Source: Rhizophagus sp. LPA8_4_AMF
Lineage: Eukaryota > Glomeromycota > Glomeromycetes > Glomerales > Glomeraceae
Assembly: GCA_021464525.1 (NCBI GenBank)
Contig: JADRCO010001053.1
Coordinates: 1-23,097 of the forward strand
Reading direction: 5' to 3'
DNA: 23,097 nucleotides
The notes under the pieces are model-generated. The model ran no database searches and had not been told where the DNA came from. It worked only from the letters and a program-made list of their open reading frames with translations. Below, in pieces: positions 1 to 11,076 of this stretch (positions within the stretch are counted from its first letter, which is position 1; every line of letters begins with the position of its first letter). A program made the position numbers and the translations under genes.

Positions 1-347
1 CTCAAAAATATTATTTTCAATGTTAAAAATATCAAAACTACATTGTGTTGATATCGAATCAACATCAGGAAATTATAGTTACGATTTATTTAATTAATAA
101 ATATATAGATTTTTTTTTTGGTTAGAAAATTTTGTTGACATACATACATATAATATAGAAATTGTTATGTAAAAGTGTTCCCCACTCGGATGTCCAAATG
201 TATTTTGTAATCATAGTACAAACCAAGATAGAAAAGAATTAAAAAACAAATAAAAAATGATAAAGACTAGTAAAATAAATAAATTAGTTAAATAACATTA
301 ATTATTAAAATAAAGAATACCATGAAGACTAATGATTCTAAAAAGTT
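1..347. other. AT-rich stretch without a gene
   Basis: I see no reading frame, RNA gene or repeat that can be supported here. The stretch is very AT-rich with short A and T runs. Confidence 0.5.
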
Positions 348-858
348 GTGACTTGTGAGGTAAGATCAACTTGTATGGACATAATAGGTGATGCGTCCTC
401 AGCCTTTGCTGTTGAAATGTTCATGCGTCTACCAAGTGATGCAGTTGAAGTATATCTTTACTTTCACAGCCAATTTTCTGAGATTTATAAACTCTTGAGA
501 GTTAGAATTGGTACCAGAGAGTATCATAATATATCTTCTGGGAGGTTTTAAAGCCGTTGCACATAATGAGATAATCCAATTTCTACAGTGTCCAACAAGC
601 AAGCTGTGCGTTTCATATTTTGGTATATCTAACGTTCAAAAGTAGTGTTTCTTTATGGAGTTACAATGGAACCTTTAACAGCTTTAGAAAGTGACCAAGT
701 GATGTCAAAGTGGCCATTGGACTAAATTGAAGGATTTAAAGACTGTGAATATGATATATTAATAGGTGTACTATTAAATGAGGGAAAAGAAGAATGTCTA
801 CTACTATAAATAAAAGAATTAAAAAATAATTATTACATTAATTGAATCTTTCGTTTAC
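348..858 (+). pseudogene. Unrecognised gene relic, broken
   Basis: An open stretch from 348 to 551 reads like coding sequence, with ordinary amino-acid mixture around EMFMRLPSDAVEVYLYFH. The coding character seems to continue in a neighbouring frame into the first copy of the 313-bp repeat, where AHNEIIQFLQCPTSK can be read. A further short stretch beginning MEPLTALESDQVMSKW follows inside the same repeat. The whole is broken, with at least two breaks, and no family is recognised. The downstream half of this relic is the part that has been triplicated. It could be an old host gene or part of a mobile element; the sequence alone does not decide. Confidence 0.35.
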
Positions 859-1484
859 TTTTAAAGCTGTTGTACATAATGAGATAATCCAATTTCTACA
901 GTGTCCAACAAGCAAGCTGTGCGTTTCATATTTTGGTATATCTAACGTTCAAAAGTAGTGTTTCTTTATGGAGTTACAATGGAACCTTTAACAGCTTTAG
1001 AAAGTGACCAAGTGATGTCAAAGTGGCCATTGGACTAAATTGAAGGATTTAAAGACTGTGAATATGATATATTAATAGGTGTACTATTAAATGAGGGAAA
1101 AGAAGAATGTCTACTACTATAAATAAAAGAATTAAAAAATAATTATTACATTAATTGAATCTTTCGTTTACTTTTAAAGCTGTTGTACATAATGAGATAA
1201 TCCAATTTCTACAGTGTCCAACAAGCAAGCTGTGCGTTTCATATTTTGGTATATCTAACGTTCAAAAGTAGTGTTTCTTTATGGAGTTACAATGGAACCT
1301 TTAACAGCTTTAGAAAGTGACCAAGTGATGTCAAAGTGGCCATTGGACTAAATTGAAGGATTTAAAGACTGTGAATATGATATATTAATAGGTGTACTAT
1401 TAAATGAGGGAAAAGAAGAATGTCTACTACTATAAATAAAAGAATTAAAAAATAATTATCACATTAATTGAATCTTTCGTTTAC
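546..1484 (+). repeat. Three head-to-tail copies of a 313-bp unit
   Basis: Copies lie at 546-858, 859-1171 and 1172-1484 with an exact 313-bp period, each beginning TTTTAAAGC and ending CTTTCGTTTAC. The copies are almost identical: copy 1 differs from the others at two sites near its start (CCG and GCAC against CTG and GTAC), and copy 3 has one C for T near its end. Such similarity means recent tandem duplication. Each copy carries the same piece of the upstream gene relic, so the unit was copied after, or while, that gene was decaying. Confidence 0.97.
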
Positions 1485-2380
1485 TGAATATTCTTTAACT
1501 TTGATTAATCTCAATTCAATGATTTCCCCAAAAAGAACGCCTATTTTGATTAATAATAAAGAACTAAAACGTTTTCACTTACTTTCTGGGAGTCTTCTTA
1601 TGTTAGTGATATTTCGTATCGTACTATAAGACATGCAACAATTAAATTCGTCGGAGTTGTGAGTAAGGCTAAGAATATAGCCACTTATTCTGTACGCGTT
1701 TGGCTTATATTGATATGGTCACATTCGTCATTAATGATCGTGTTATTAATAGCTGAGCAGGATAGAGTGTAATATGTGATGTTGCTTCGCCATTGCGTAT
1801 ATACCAGGTATTCATTAAGGTTTCATCACAAATACATGAATTTGCTCTTAGGTGAATGAATGACAGGAAATAAAATATCAGGTAGTCTTGCATCTGATCA
1901 ACAAATGAGGATTAAAGATGAGGTCATTACTAGTTGACTGTTATTACTGTGATTGAATTAATATCTGACTTATCCTCAGAGAAAATTAGGAGTATCTTGC
2001 ATCTCACGTATGCTGTTTTATGAGAATGAAGGGTTTGCATCAGCAATCTTCTGTTAAGAATGGCCAAAAATCAAAAGAGATGGACTGAAGTGGTCTTTCG
2101 AGTTTTCAGGCTTATCTGTCTTTTGTATTTAAAATTAATACTCATATTTGGACGACACTAATATAGTACGAAATATCATGAAGAATAAAATATACCAGAA
2201 ATGAAAAAACGGTATGCAATTTTCATATCAAATGGAAATCCAACTCTATCCAATAGAACTATACTTACCTAGTTGCTTCATTACGCATAAACCTTCCAAA
2301 TTTTTTTTAAAGAATCAGTCAGGTATGTACTATTCATATATTTCAAACAATTATTTAAGACACCACATAGACAAATCGAA
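1485..2380. other. No intact gene; possible decayed minus-strand coding piece
   Basis: No complete gene is visible. On the minus strand, about 1893 down to 1588 reads as open sequence with an ordinary amino-acid mixture (for example NTWYIRNGEATSH, and in another frame ISGYILSLTHNSDEF). It ends near 1588 in a good splice donor, GTAAGT. I could not extend it to a gene or recognise a family, so it is noted only as a possible exon remnant. Confidence 0.25.
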
Positions 2381-2805
2381 ATGATGCAATCTAATGGACA
2401 TACCACCGAGAACTTAGCCGCTAGGAGGACTGCCAGTTAGATGATCCCCAGCGAAATAGGATCTCAAACAGCAAAAGAACACGTAAAATTTCAGGCTGTC
2501 TTATACGAGTATGACAATGGCCTCTTTATTTCCAAATTCCAATCAAACTCTTTCAGCAGGTGAGAACGAAATCTTTTAAGGTACAAACTTCGGATGATAA
2601 AAGTAAACTTGTCTGTTATTTCGATATTTGGGAATGCTTAGATTATGTTATGGATAACCCACAAGTTTGGAACCATTGGAGCCGCCATTTCACAGAAAAG
2701 AAAACAATGAGTAACAAATCCAATAATTCTAAGAACAAGGGACCCGCCCAATTAGCAACCGGTAAACCTCGCAAGTTTTCTTCTCTTGCTCGACCGCTCC
2801 AATAG
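2381..2805 (+). pseudogene. Unrecognised gene relic, broken
   Basis: Two adjoining frames carry coding-like sequence. The first runs from ATG at 2381 and includes EHVKFQAVLYEYDNGLFISK. The second ends at a stop at 2805 and includes YFDIWECLDYVMDNPQVWNH, followed by a basic, Ser/Asn/Lys-rich tail. The two parts abut without a gap and look like one former protein of roughly 140 residues, with about two breaks. An intron is less likely, because coding character continues across the junction. I do not recognise the family and cannot say whether it is a host gene or part of a mobile element. Confidence 0.35.
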
Positions 2806-3830
2806 AAAACCTATAATCATTTCTCTTTTTTCCTTATATAATTTTTTCATGAAGGTACATCTGATTTTCATGGGTAGGCGTTCAGTTTACCATAATACAA
2901 TAAAATAAAAAACACGTTCTCGTTAGTCAAAAAAAAAATTATTATTCAAATTGACAGCTTACATAAAGACATGGTTACTGTGGGCAAATAATTTAAAAAC
3001 TTATATAGATATAGTAAGGAAGGTAATTAAACCTTTAGTTGATTATTGCTAAGTTTGTTATAAGCAAAATAAAAAACGTAAATAATTTATCATATAATTT
3101 AGAGAGAATAATGTAAAACTACACAAAAAAGAAACAACTTTACTCTAAGACAAGAAAGGAAACATTGAAATCAATAGAAAATATATCTGTGGGATTGTCA
3201 TATTCTTGAGATAAAGTTGATAAAGTTATAAACTTCAGAGGTTTTTTTTCACGATTTGCTTACATTAGTTATAAACAAAACAACCTTGATTAGTTGATTG
3301 GATAATCAGTATGAAGCTTATTTCGAAATTACACTTACCGATCAACCAATGAAATTAAACTATCCTTATGCTATAGTTTATACATTAAATATCGTTATTA
3401 CACTAATAACTAAATTAGCTTAATCGAGGTAACTATTCTGGACCGGAACACTACCGGAACTAGATTTGATAAATTTTCTACGTTTTTCTACTTTAACTAT
3501 TTCAGACTTACATTCATTTGAAGTAAATTTACGTAATTTGAAGCCTATTAATTATTATTATAGTCCAAGCTGTTTGCTATTGAAAATTTATTTTAAAAAA
3601 ATTAAATTTATGTGAAGTATATACCACAGTTAACTGAAATACCATAGCGTGGTTTAGTAAATTGCCTTTATTACAATATTCAAATAAAATTATATTGCTT
3701 TAAAATAATAATTATTTTTGATCCAAATTCTATTTGTGCTATTGTAATGATCTTGACATTTCAGATTACAATTATGAATAAAATGTACTTTATTCACACT
3801 ATCAATTGCATTAATCGGAAAAATGCTTCT
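2806..3830. other. AT-rich stretch without a gene
   Basis: No reading frame is credible. One GC-richer spot at about 3437-3460 carries two copies of ACCGGAAC in a row. A related TTCCGGTCTG motif occurs on both sides of the short inverted-repeat element near 10.4-10.7 kb. Confidence 0.4.
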
Positions 3831-6800
3831 CTATCTTTGATTTTCTATGGTTCGAAGATAGTAAAGAGGGCATTCCAATATTGGATGCTTTTGATTATTA
3901 TCTTCAAACCAATCTACAGCTATAAAAGCATAATAATTTTCATTATTACCTTTATGCCTGAAGATTCCTCTGATAATAGCATAAGATTCATTGAAATCTT
4001 CATCATTAATCATAATAAAATCATTAAGATGTAGGTTGACTTTTGAAAAGGTACCATTTTCTTCTTCAATTGTATATGAGGCAAATTCGTACCAACTTAT
4101 TAAACTATATATTAGTGCTGCACCAAATCCTATATCCTTATATGATTCTAACAATTCATCTTTTAAATTTAATAAATTTAAGAGATTATTTTGATTTTTC
4201 TTCGACATTCTTCTTTTTAAAGATATATTGGAAATAAATTCTACTGGTGATGTAACTAAATTTTTAAATTTTTTTAAAAAGAAAATACTATGAATGTATA
4301 TAAAAGAATTAAGAAAATATTCAGTAAGATATTTACCATTATTATCTGAACTTTGTTCACCATTATTATCATTTGAAGAATTATTTTCGGTTAGATACCA
4401 GTCTGAAAATAAATGACCTAAACTCGTAAAACCAGCACAAGATTTTGCAAATCTTGGATCGATCCCACCATCAGATAAATGCCTAATTGCAAAAAGAGTA
4501 TTATATCTTTTTATCAAGTCCAAATCTATATCTTTACGATTTGTTCTTGGTACAATTCCTTTAAAAATACGATGTACCATTTCTTTAATGCCAACTTGAA
4601 CATTAGTAAGAGTTCCAAAGGTTTGAGCATGCATTGGAAGATGCATATTTATATGTAAGTTTGGCAAATTAACAAATTCTGTAAAGACCTATTATATTTA
4701 ATTTAAAAGAAAAAAATTATTTTTAGAATATTTAAAGTTACTATTTTTTCAAAATAGTATTATACCTTTGGAAGTATTGTTGACTCATCTTTAAGACAAG
4801 TTTGCAGAATTTTGTAACTTTCAGTTGTAAATTCACTACTAAAAACAGCTTTCATAGTTTTTGCAACATGTACCCAACAGACTATAATACTCTTTGGCAC
4901 ATGATCAATTCGAATTGCTCCAGTATTTTCCTTAATAGCTCTCGCTTCATTTTCCTTTATACTTGATACCTTCAGAAATATTTAGTAAATTAATAAATTA
5001 ATGAAGATAACTTAATATAATTATTGTGATGATACTATTCAAATAATACCTTCAAAAAACGATACAATATATATGGCATTATCATAGCAATTTGAAGGTA
5101 ATCTGACATCATAAAGCTGCCATGATGACTTATAGGATTTGGAAGACGAGACCATTTTTTTGGCTTTTCAAAATCTTTCCAGATTTCTATAAAATCATTT
5201 TCACCTTCTCGTGAAAATAATTCACATGTCAACTTGAGAAGACGACCAATTTTTCCTGCAGTTGCATGATATACATCTTGCAGAGTCTGTAAATGTCTAT
5301 CTCTTTTCAAATTATCCAAAATGCTAGGCTGCAGCCTCAAACCATATGTTGAACAAAGACGTTTTTTTGCCAAAGTACTATTTTTTTGTGATATTTCTTT
5401 AAATTGATCATTAGTAACATGGTGATATCTTGATATTTTTTGCAGATCCTGATTGAAATCGGTTAATAAATCATGAGATATTGAACAAGTGCGGCAACCT
5501 TTATTAGCATTATGCCGCAATACTCCAGCCATATCATTTCCTTGAGGTAAATCAGCGGTTACAACACCTAGACTAGCTATTATCCAAGCATCATGACCAT
5601 TCACTTTCATTAACTTGCCTTTTTCAAATTCTTTCATTTCAGAAATGAATGGCTGGATAAACTCATCAAAGTTACCACCAAATGGAACAAATCCAAGAAC
5701 AAAATGGTTTTTAAGCAATTTTCTTTGATGAGCGGGCATATTCCCAAATTGCAAATATATACCTCCTAATGAATGGTACACATTTCGATATGTACCAAAA
5801 TCATCATAATATAAATCAATAAATAATTTATAGACCGGTAAAGATGATGGTGGTGATCTTAATGTGATGTAATCAGAAGGATGTTGGTATGAGCATGTTA
5901 CATCACGAATATACCAACGGTTTTGGTGTTTATAAATTATTTCTTTAATTCGTAATGTGGCTCTAGGGATATATTGATGCTGAAACACTATCATAACAAT
6001 AGCTTTTTCAAGAATTTGGAAAATTGTAATCATTTGAAATGGCTCATCTTGCAGCCATACTTCACCATCAGCAGAGCGTTCCTGTCGAACCTTACCTTTA
6101 AAAATTCTGGGCAAGTTATCATAATCTACAACTTTCTGAATTCTCAAGCGGTATTCATTATTGATATTTCTTAAAATTGCTCTCAGTCTGCCTAGTTGCC
6201 GTCCATTATCATTATAATAAACAAATTCTCCAGATTTATATATCACTATCATATTATGAAATATAAAATAATTAAGATATGATAATAAAATCATCAGAAC
6301 ATAATAAATATAATTACCTCCCGAAATATCTATTTGATCATCACCAAAAAGTGGTGATTCTCCCCACAATGTGCCATGCCAATATTCTGATTTTATTTCT
6401 GAATCAATACCAGGACCAAAGTACATATGTTTAAATATTGAGGGATTATTAAGAGTATACCAAATAATATTTCCTATAGATAACTGATATGCATCCTTTT
6501 TACTTTTATAAATTGATGGAGTTTTTTTTAATGAAATGGAGATAGACTTTGCTGATATGGGAATGAGAGGAAGGCGTTTTCTCCATCCTCGAAATCTTCG
6601 AATATTCTTCACTACATGACTAGGATTGAATTTGGAATTGTGAAGAATATCAACAAGATCTTCATAAGCACTTGTAGAGATGTTATGTTTTTGTAGCCAA
6701 CAGAAAAATGAAGCGGTTGTAAAATTTTCAAAGTATGGAGCGAATTCTCCATCATTATTATAGGATGACATTTTATCTTTATTTATTGCTTCATCAATAA

Positions 6801-7158
6801 TTCGATGATGATCATTATCATTTCTTTCTCCTTCTATTATCTCCTCTTCTTCTCCTTCTTTCTCTTCTTCTTCTCCTTCTTCTTCTGTTTCTTCTTCTGT
6901 TTCTTCTTCTTCTTCTCCTTCTTTATAACTATCGAATGTATATTGAAAGATCATATCATCATCATCATATTCATATTCTGAGATCATATCACCATTATCG
7001 TATTCATATTGTGAGATCATATCATCATCTTTATATCCATATTGTGAGGCCTTATCATCATCATTATATTCATATTGTGAGACCATATCTTCATCATCAT
7101 AATTATATAGAACCTCTATATCATCATCATTTTTTGGTAAAGGTGGTGATATTTGCAT
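3831..7158 (-). CDS. Plavaka/KDZ-type (CACTA-like) DNA transposase with BAH-like domains
   Basis: This is a probable cut-and-paste transposase of about 1032 residues. I assign four exons: 7158-6318, 6245-5050, 4969-4766 and 4688-3831, all with GT-AG introns and matching phase. The 72-nt first intron keeps the frame open. The N-terminus has five 11-residue acidic repeats and then a Glu tract. A BAH-like segment follows around residues 285-400 (YKSGEFVYYNDNGRQLGRL). The core has DLYYDDFGTYRN near residue 420, the TADLPQGNDMAG block near 511 and a CRTC pair near 530, the usual Tnp2/Plavaka order. A second BAH-like segment ends the protein. The assignment of the Asp residues as catalytic is by family analogy. 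The same frame extends upstream to an ATG at 7293, with one TGA at 7248-7246 in between, so the natural start may be 7293 and the first 45 codons disrupted. The rest reads intact. Confidence 0.8.
6948..7112 (-). repeat. Five 33-bp coding repeats in the transposase head
   Basis: On the plus strand the segment AGAT/CCATATC recurs at 6948, 6981, 7014, 7047 and 7080, exactly 33 bp apart. In the coding frame this gives five copies of an 11-residue acidic unit of the form DDDMISQYEY. A GAA/GAG-rich tract coding for poly-Glu follows directly in the protein (plus-strand 6830-6925). The antisense reads as an open His/Tyr-rich frame only because the repeat is a multiple of three. Confidence 0.9.
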
Positions 7159-7293
7159 GTTAGTCTGGTAAGAGTGACTAAAGGTAGTGGTTGATGAGGT
7201 TGCAGGTGATACAGTTCTATTAGAAAACCGATTTCGAATCCGATATCATTGTTCTGTTTCTTCAATGGTGTTATGAGTGTATCGCTTTCTCAT

Positions 7294-7737
7294 GTTAATT
7301 AGATTTTCGTAATATGATAAAAAATTTAGCTATAAATGATCGAACTGATAAAAAAATAAGTCTAAATAATTCTGATTATATATATATATATTTTTTTTAT
7401 ACATTTTAACAGGGAGGTAAATTCATAATATAGTCACAATGCACGCGCTTAATGCATACATTGAAGTACAATCAGTATTTCGCGTGAAAATAGATTCCCC
7501 TTAAAATGGTTTACAAATTTATACAGATTAGAATTTCAGAGTTTCAGCTTATATTGGGCAAAATATAGACGTAATGGTTCAGATTTTGAAAAATAGTTCT
7601 AATTACAATTAATTTCTAATGCACATATTTAAAACATGATCTAAGTTAAATAAAAAACTTTTAATGCACAATGTTATAATATAACAAAAATTTTTATTAA
7701 AATTTATGATAAACATTCATTGACATTATTGATTGTA
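7294..7737. other. Intergenic gap between transposase and Arg/Glu-rich gene
   Basis: AT-rich DNA with a short (TA)n run near 7378-7391 followed by T8. It should hold the promoter of the transposase and the 3' end of the next minus-strand gene. No gene or clear motif is visible. Confidence 0.45.
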
Positions 7738-9228
7738 TTACACCTGAAAAAAAGAAAATTAGAATATAAACAAAATTATAAATAATAAATAAAAATTAAA
7801 GAATAAATAATGAATATATACCATCACATTATTTGCAAAGTTGATACCACTTCGTGACGGAATACTTATATCTTTAGTTATGTAATCTAATTTCTTGATT
7901 GCTTCAAGATCCTTAGACTTCCAATGGATCTTGAAACTTTCACGCGCAAAGTCAATTAATTTTTCTATCGCATCAGTTTTTTTCATTTCATTTACATTGA
8001 CCACGGCTAGTTGCCGCCTTAATATTTTTTTAACTACGACCTCCTCTGAAATAAACTCGTTAACTTCTTGGTCAGAAATGTTTGAAATTTCTCTAGAATA
8101 ATAAGAAATATAAACTCAAATAATAATAATATTATATGATTAAACTAATAACAAAATAGTAATTACCTTCCAGTTCCTTGCTTTTCTTTCACAAGCATTA
8201 TAATTATTTCATTATATTTGTTGCGGTAGTCGGTAAACTTTTTGGTAGCGTCCTGAGCTAGCTTTTCAGCATCTTTTTTAAATGACATGATGCCGAATAT
8301 TCTATATACGAGCTGCTGTAAAGCAGAACGTTGAGGGTGCCAACTCCGCAAAAATAAACATTTGAGTTCTTCGTCAAAAAGTCTGTAATTGTCCTATTAA
8401 TATATAATATAACATTATTATTATACTGTGGTTAGACATAATTGTTTCCTTATCTGAAATGGTTCTATTAGCCAATCATAAATTTTTCCATATAATACTT
8501 ACACTATAGTTATTATCTGACGTAGGCATTGGAGTTGTTAAAGTTCCAGTATCTTGAGATTTCACAGTAAGCATTTTATTGGCTAAATTTAATATTTCTG
8601 GATGCGCGACTAACCAATTACAAATCTGTAATTGGTTAGTCATTTCCTCAAATTGAGGAGGTAGATCTTTTAAATTAAAATAGAGAAAAATAATAAATGA
8701 ATTCATTTTTCTGATATCGTACAGAATTAATATATTAATCAAATAAAAAAATTTACCATCTTGCTCATTATCACTTTCTTCACTTTTCTCTCTTTCCATT
8801 TCTTCTCTTTCTCTTCTTTCTCTACTTTCTTTACTTCCTCTTTCTCTTCTTTCTCTTTCTCTGTCTCTTTCTCTTCCTTCTCTTTCTCTCCCTTCTCTAT
8901 CTCTTTCTATACTTTCTCTCTCTCTTTCCCGTCTTTCTCTTTCTCTTATTTCTCTTCTTTTTCTTTCTGTTCTTTCTCTCTCTTCCTCCCTTGAAAGACC
9001 TTATACCAAAATTATTTCATTTTATGTAATTGCATAGTATAACCGAAAAAAATAAAAATTTTATGGCATACTTTCAATGTAAACTGCTTCATCAGCTATC
9101 TCTCCTCTTTCACTTTCATCATCGACACTTGGAGAAGCAGCATATCTTTCTTTTTGTTTGGTATTATCTTTTGAACCACCACGAGAATTAGGCTTATTTT
9201 CTTTGGATACTACGGGCTTGCTTCTCAT
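7738..9228 (-). CDS. Unrecognised 355-residue protein with Arg/Glu-repeat tract, six exons
   Basis: A complete gene can be assembled. Its exons are 9228-9072, 8999-8757, 8666-8503, 8393-8167, 8092-7822 and 7743-7738, all with GT-AG introns and agreeing phases; the last exon is only GTG TAA. The protein starts MRSKPVVSKENKPNS. It then has about 70 residues of Arg/Glu repeats (RERERRERERES type), a short acidic part, and a probably helical domain (LQICNWLVAHPEILNLANK). The C-terminal half is about 165 residues of mixed, charged, helical character (SWHPQRSALQQLVYRIFG; KKFTDYRNKYNEIIIMLVKE). I recognise no family. Charged Arg/Glu tracts are common in nuclear and RNA-binding proteins, but no function is claimed. 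It has no internal stop, and it lies between the transposase and the dioxygenase in the same orientation, so it may be a passenger of the same element. Confidence 0.75.
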
Positions 9229-9251
9229 TTTTTTTTTTTGAAGAAATGATA

Positions 9252-9760
9252 AAGAAACTAATTTTGTAATCTCTATTAATGACTACTATATAAATGGAAA
9301 ATATTCAGGGTCTAATAATTTGATATCGAATCAATTAAATGTATTGCCATCTGGTCATATCCTATCTTCATATTCAAAAATTCCTATTTTGGTTTTAAAA
9401 AAGTGGAATAATCAAACTTAATTTCACGTTATTGAATCATTGTGGGTTAAAGAGCTAATTTTGTAATTATACAGATGACTGTAGGATATATGTGGAAATA
9501 TTCAGGGTCTAAAATTTTGAGGCAAACTGGTCATATTGTGTCGTTATATTTAAATTTCTATTTTTAATTTTAGAAAAACGGAGAGATCAAACTTAATTTC
9601 ATATTCTGCAAGCTAAAGAAGCTAATTTCGTAATCTGTACAGATGACTGTAGGATATATGCGGAAAATATTCAGGATCTAAAATTTCATCCAGTGTCGAA
9701 TTATATGTATGACCACAGTTAAGTGGAAAAGAAAATATTGTATCATCCAGCCCCTAAAAT
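9252..9760. repeat. Three degenerate tandem copies of a 165-200 bp unit
   Basis: Similar blocks begin near 9252, 9450 and 9617. Each has A(G)CTAATTTTGTAAT, then (in the last two) CAGATGACTGTAGGATATATG, then GGAAAATATTCAGG followed by TCTAA. Copies 1 and 2 also share CTGGTCATAT and ATCAAACTTAATTTCA. Copies 2 and 3 resemble each other more than copy 1. The array starts 24 bp upstream of the ATG at 9228, so it occupies that gene's promoter region. Confidence 0.8.
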
Positions 9761-10457
9761 TTGTGACCAATCATGGTAACGTAGCCATAATCATATTATC
9801 GAACTATATACCAGAGTTGGATTATTGTAATATAATTATAAATTATTTTCGATAGTATTGGATCTCCTGACGCACTACAAGTGACTTCATTATATAAGCG
9901 GATAATAATCAGCCAGATCATAAACTTCTGATCACATCATATCATATTTGGAGATTTAAACTCAATTTACTAAAATTCAACTTTACAGTTTGCAATAAGA
10001 ATTATCTTACACATTGAATTAAGAATATAGTCAGTTTTTTTGTCACTGATCTTTTCATAATCAATCAAGCAGAAAATTTGCGTTAAATAAATATTAGTTT
10101 TTTTTAGGATAAACACAATGATCAATTTTTTATATTTTATAAGAACGTATAAACCGCTTTATGAAATGTATTAATGTATTGTACAAATTGATGCATTGTG
10201 AAGATATCATTGCAAAATAGAAGTAGACATCATGATTCCATATCTCGTAATTGTTTTGTTTAAAAAATCGGTAGAAATATATTAATTAATATTGTTATCT
10301 GTTATGTAGTATAGTGTTTTTAAATAGAGAACTTGTATAAATAAGTAAATGCAATTATGTTACACCTAATTACGTGATGATGTATTTTAGCACATTTTTT
10401 AATTTAATATACAAATGTAACTATTCCGGTCTGGAATATCAGAATATCAAAATCATT
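9761..10457. other. AT-rich stretch without a gene
   Basis: No coding frame, RNA gene or strong repeat is seen. It ends with TTCCGGTCTGGAA at about 10424-10436, repeated in the same orientation beyond the inverted-repeat element at 10736. Confidence 0.4.
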
Positions 10458-10459
10458 TA

Positions 10460-10722
10460 CAGCTGTTTTCATAAGATGTGGGACAAAATAAAATTTTGAT
10501 CCAGTGGCCGGCCCGGTATACTGGGTTGTCGGATTGCCATGTGTTTCAAGATTTGTCTAAGTTATCTAAATTTGCTAAAGAACATAATGAAATGAATGAA
10601 CACCTTTCGTATTATATATTTTAATATTAAATATAAATATCATAATATCATGTGACTTGACCCGGTATACTGGGCCGGCGGATCAAAATTTTATTTTGTC
10701 CCAGATCTTATGAAGACAGCTG
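10460..10722. mobile_element. Short TA-flanked inverted-repeat element (MITE, Tc1/mariner-like)
   Basis: A 263-bp segment has terminal inverted repeats of 62-66 bp: 10460-10525 and 10661-10722. Both ends start CAGCTGT(T/C)TTCATAAGAT when read inward, continue through GGGACAAAATAAAATTTTG, and finish in a near-palindromic CCCGGTATACTGGG. The arms differ at only a handful of sites. Each end abuts a TA dinucleotide (10458-10459 and 10723-10724), as expected for a Tc1/mariner target-site duplication. There is no coding capacity in the 135-bp centre, so it must have been moved by a transposase supplied from elsewhere. The similarity of the arms suggests a fairly recent insertion. Confidence 0.85.
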
Positions 10723-10724
10723 TA

Positions 10725-11076
10725 AGTTCTGACAGTTCCGGTCTGAAAATAATGCACTGATAAACAAGCTATAAGAATTAATGATGCAATAAACATATCC
10801 ATATAAAAAAATCAATGGCAATAATAGAGAGTTTGACACAAGAAAGTTTGATGCGTTTATAAATTATATATGTAAAAAATATAATTTTATAAATTTTATT
10901 ATAACTATTATAAAAATAAAATAAATAAAAAAAATATAAAAACGGCATTTTAAATAATTTTGAATATACCGTAATGCCAACGCCATAATTGGGAACATGA
11001 CAAATTTGAAATAGAGAAGAAAAACGTAAAAAAGTAAAAAATATATAAATCTAAATATATATAAAAACAAAAGAAT
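10725..11076. other. AT-rich spacer
   Basis: No gene is seen. The minus-strand open frame across part of this stretch is Phe/Tyr/Ile-rich, as random AT-rich DNA gives, and has no supporting splice or domain signal. Confidence 0.45.

Noticed and set aside
3437-3460. CACTACCGG as the CACTA end of the transposon
   Set aside because: No matching inverted copy with the same inner sequence was found to the right, and the GGTAGTG at about 7173 lacks flanking similarity.
6936-7163. Plus-strand open frame rich in His and Tyr
   Set aside because: Antisense shadow of the 33-bp coding repeat of the transposase.
8761-8994. Plus-strand Ser/Phe-rich open frame
   Set aside because: Antisense of the Arg/Glu repeat exon, a CT-rich run with few stops.
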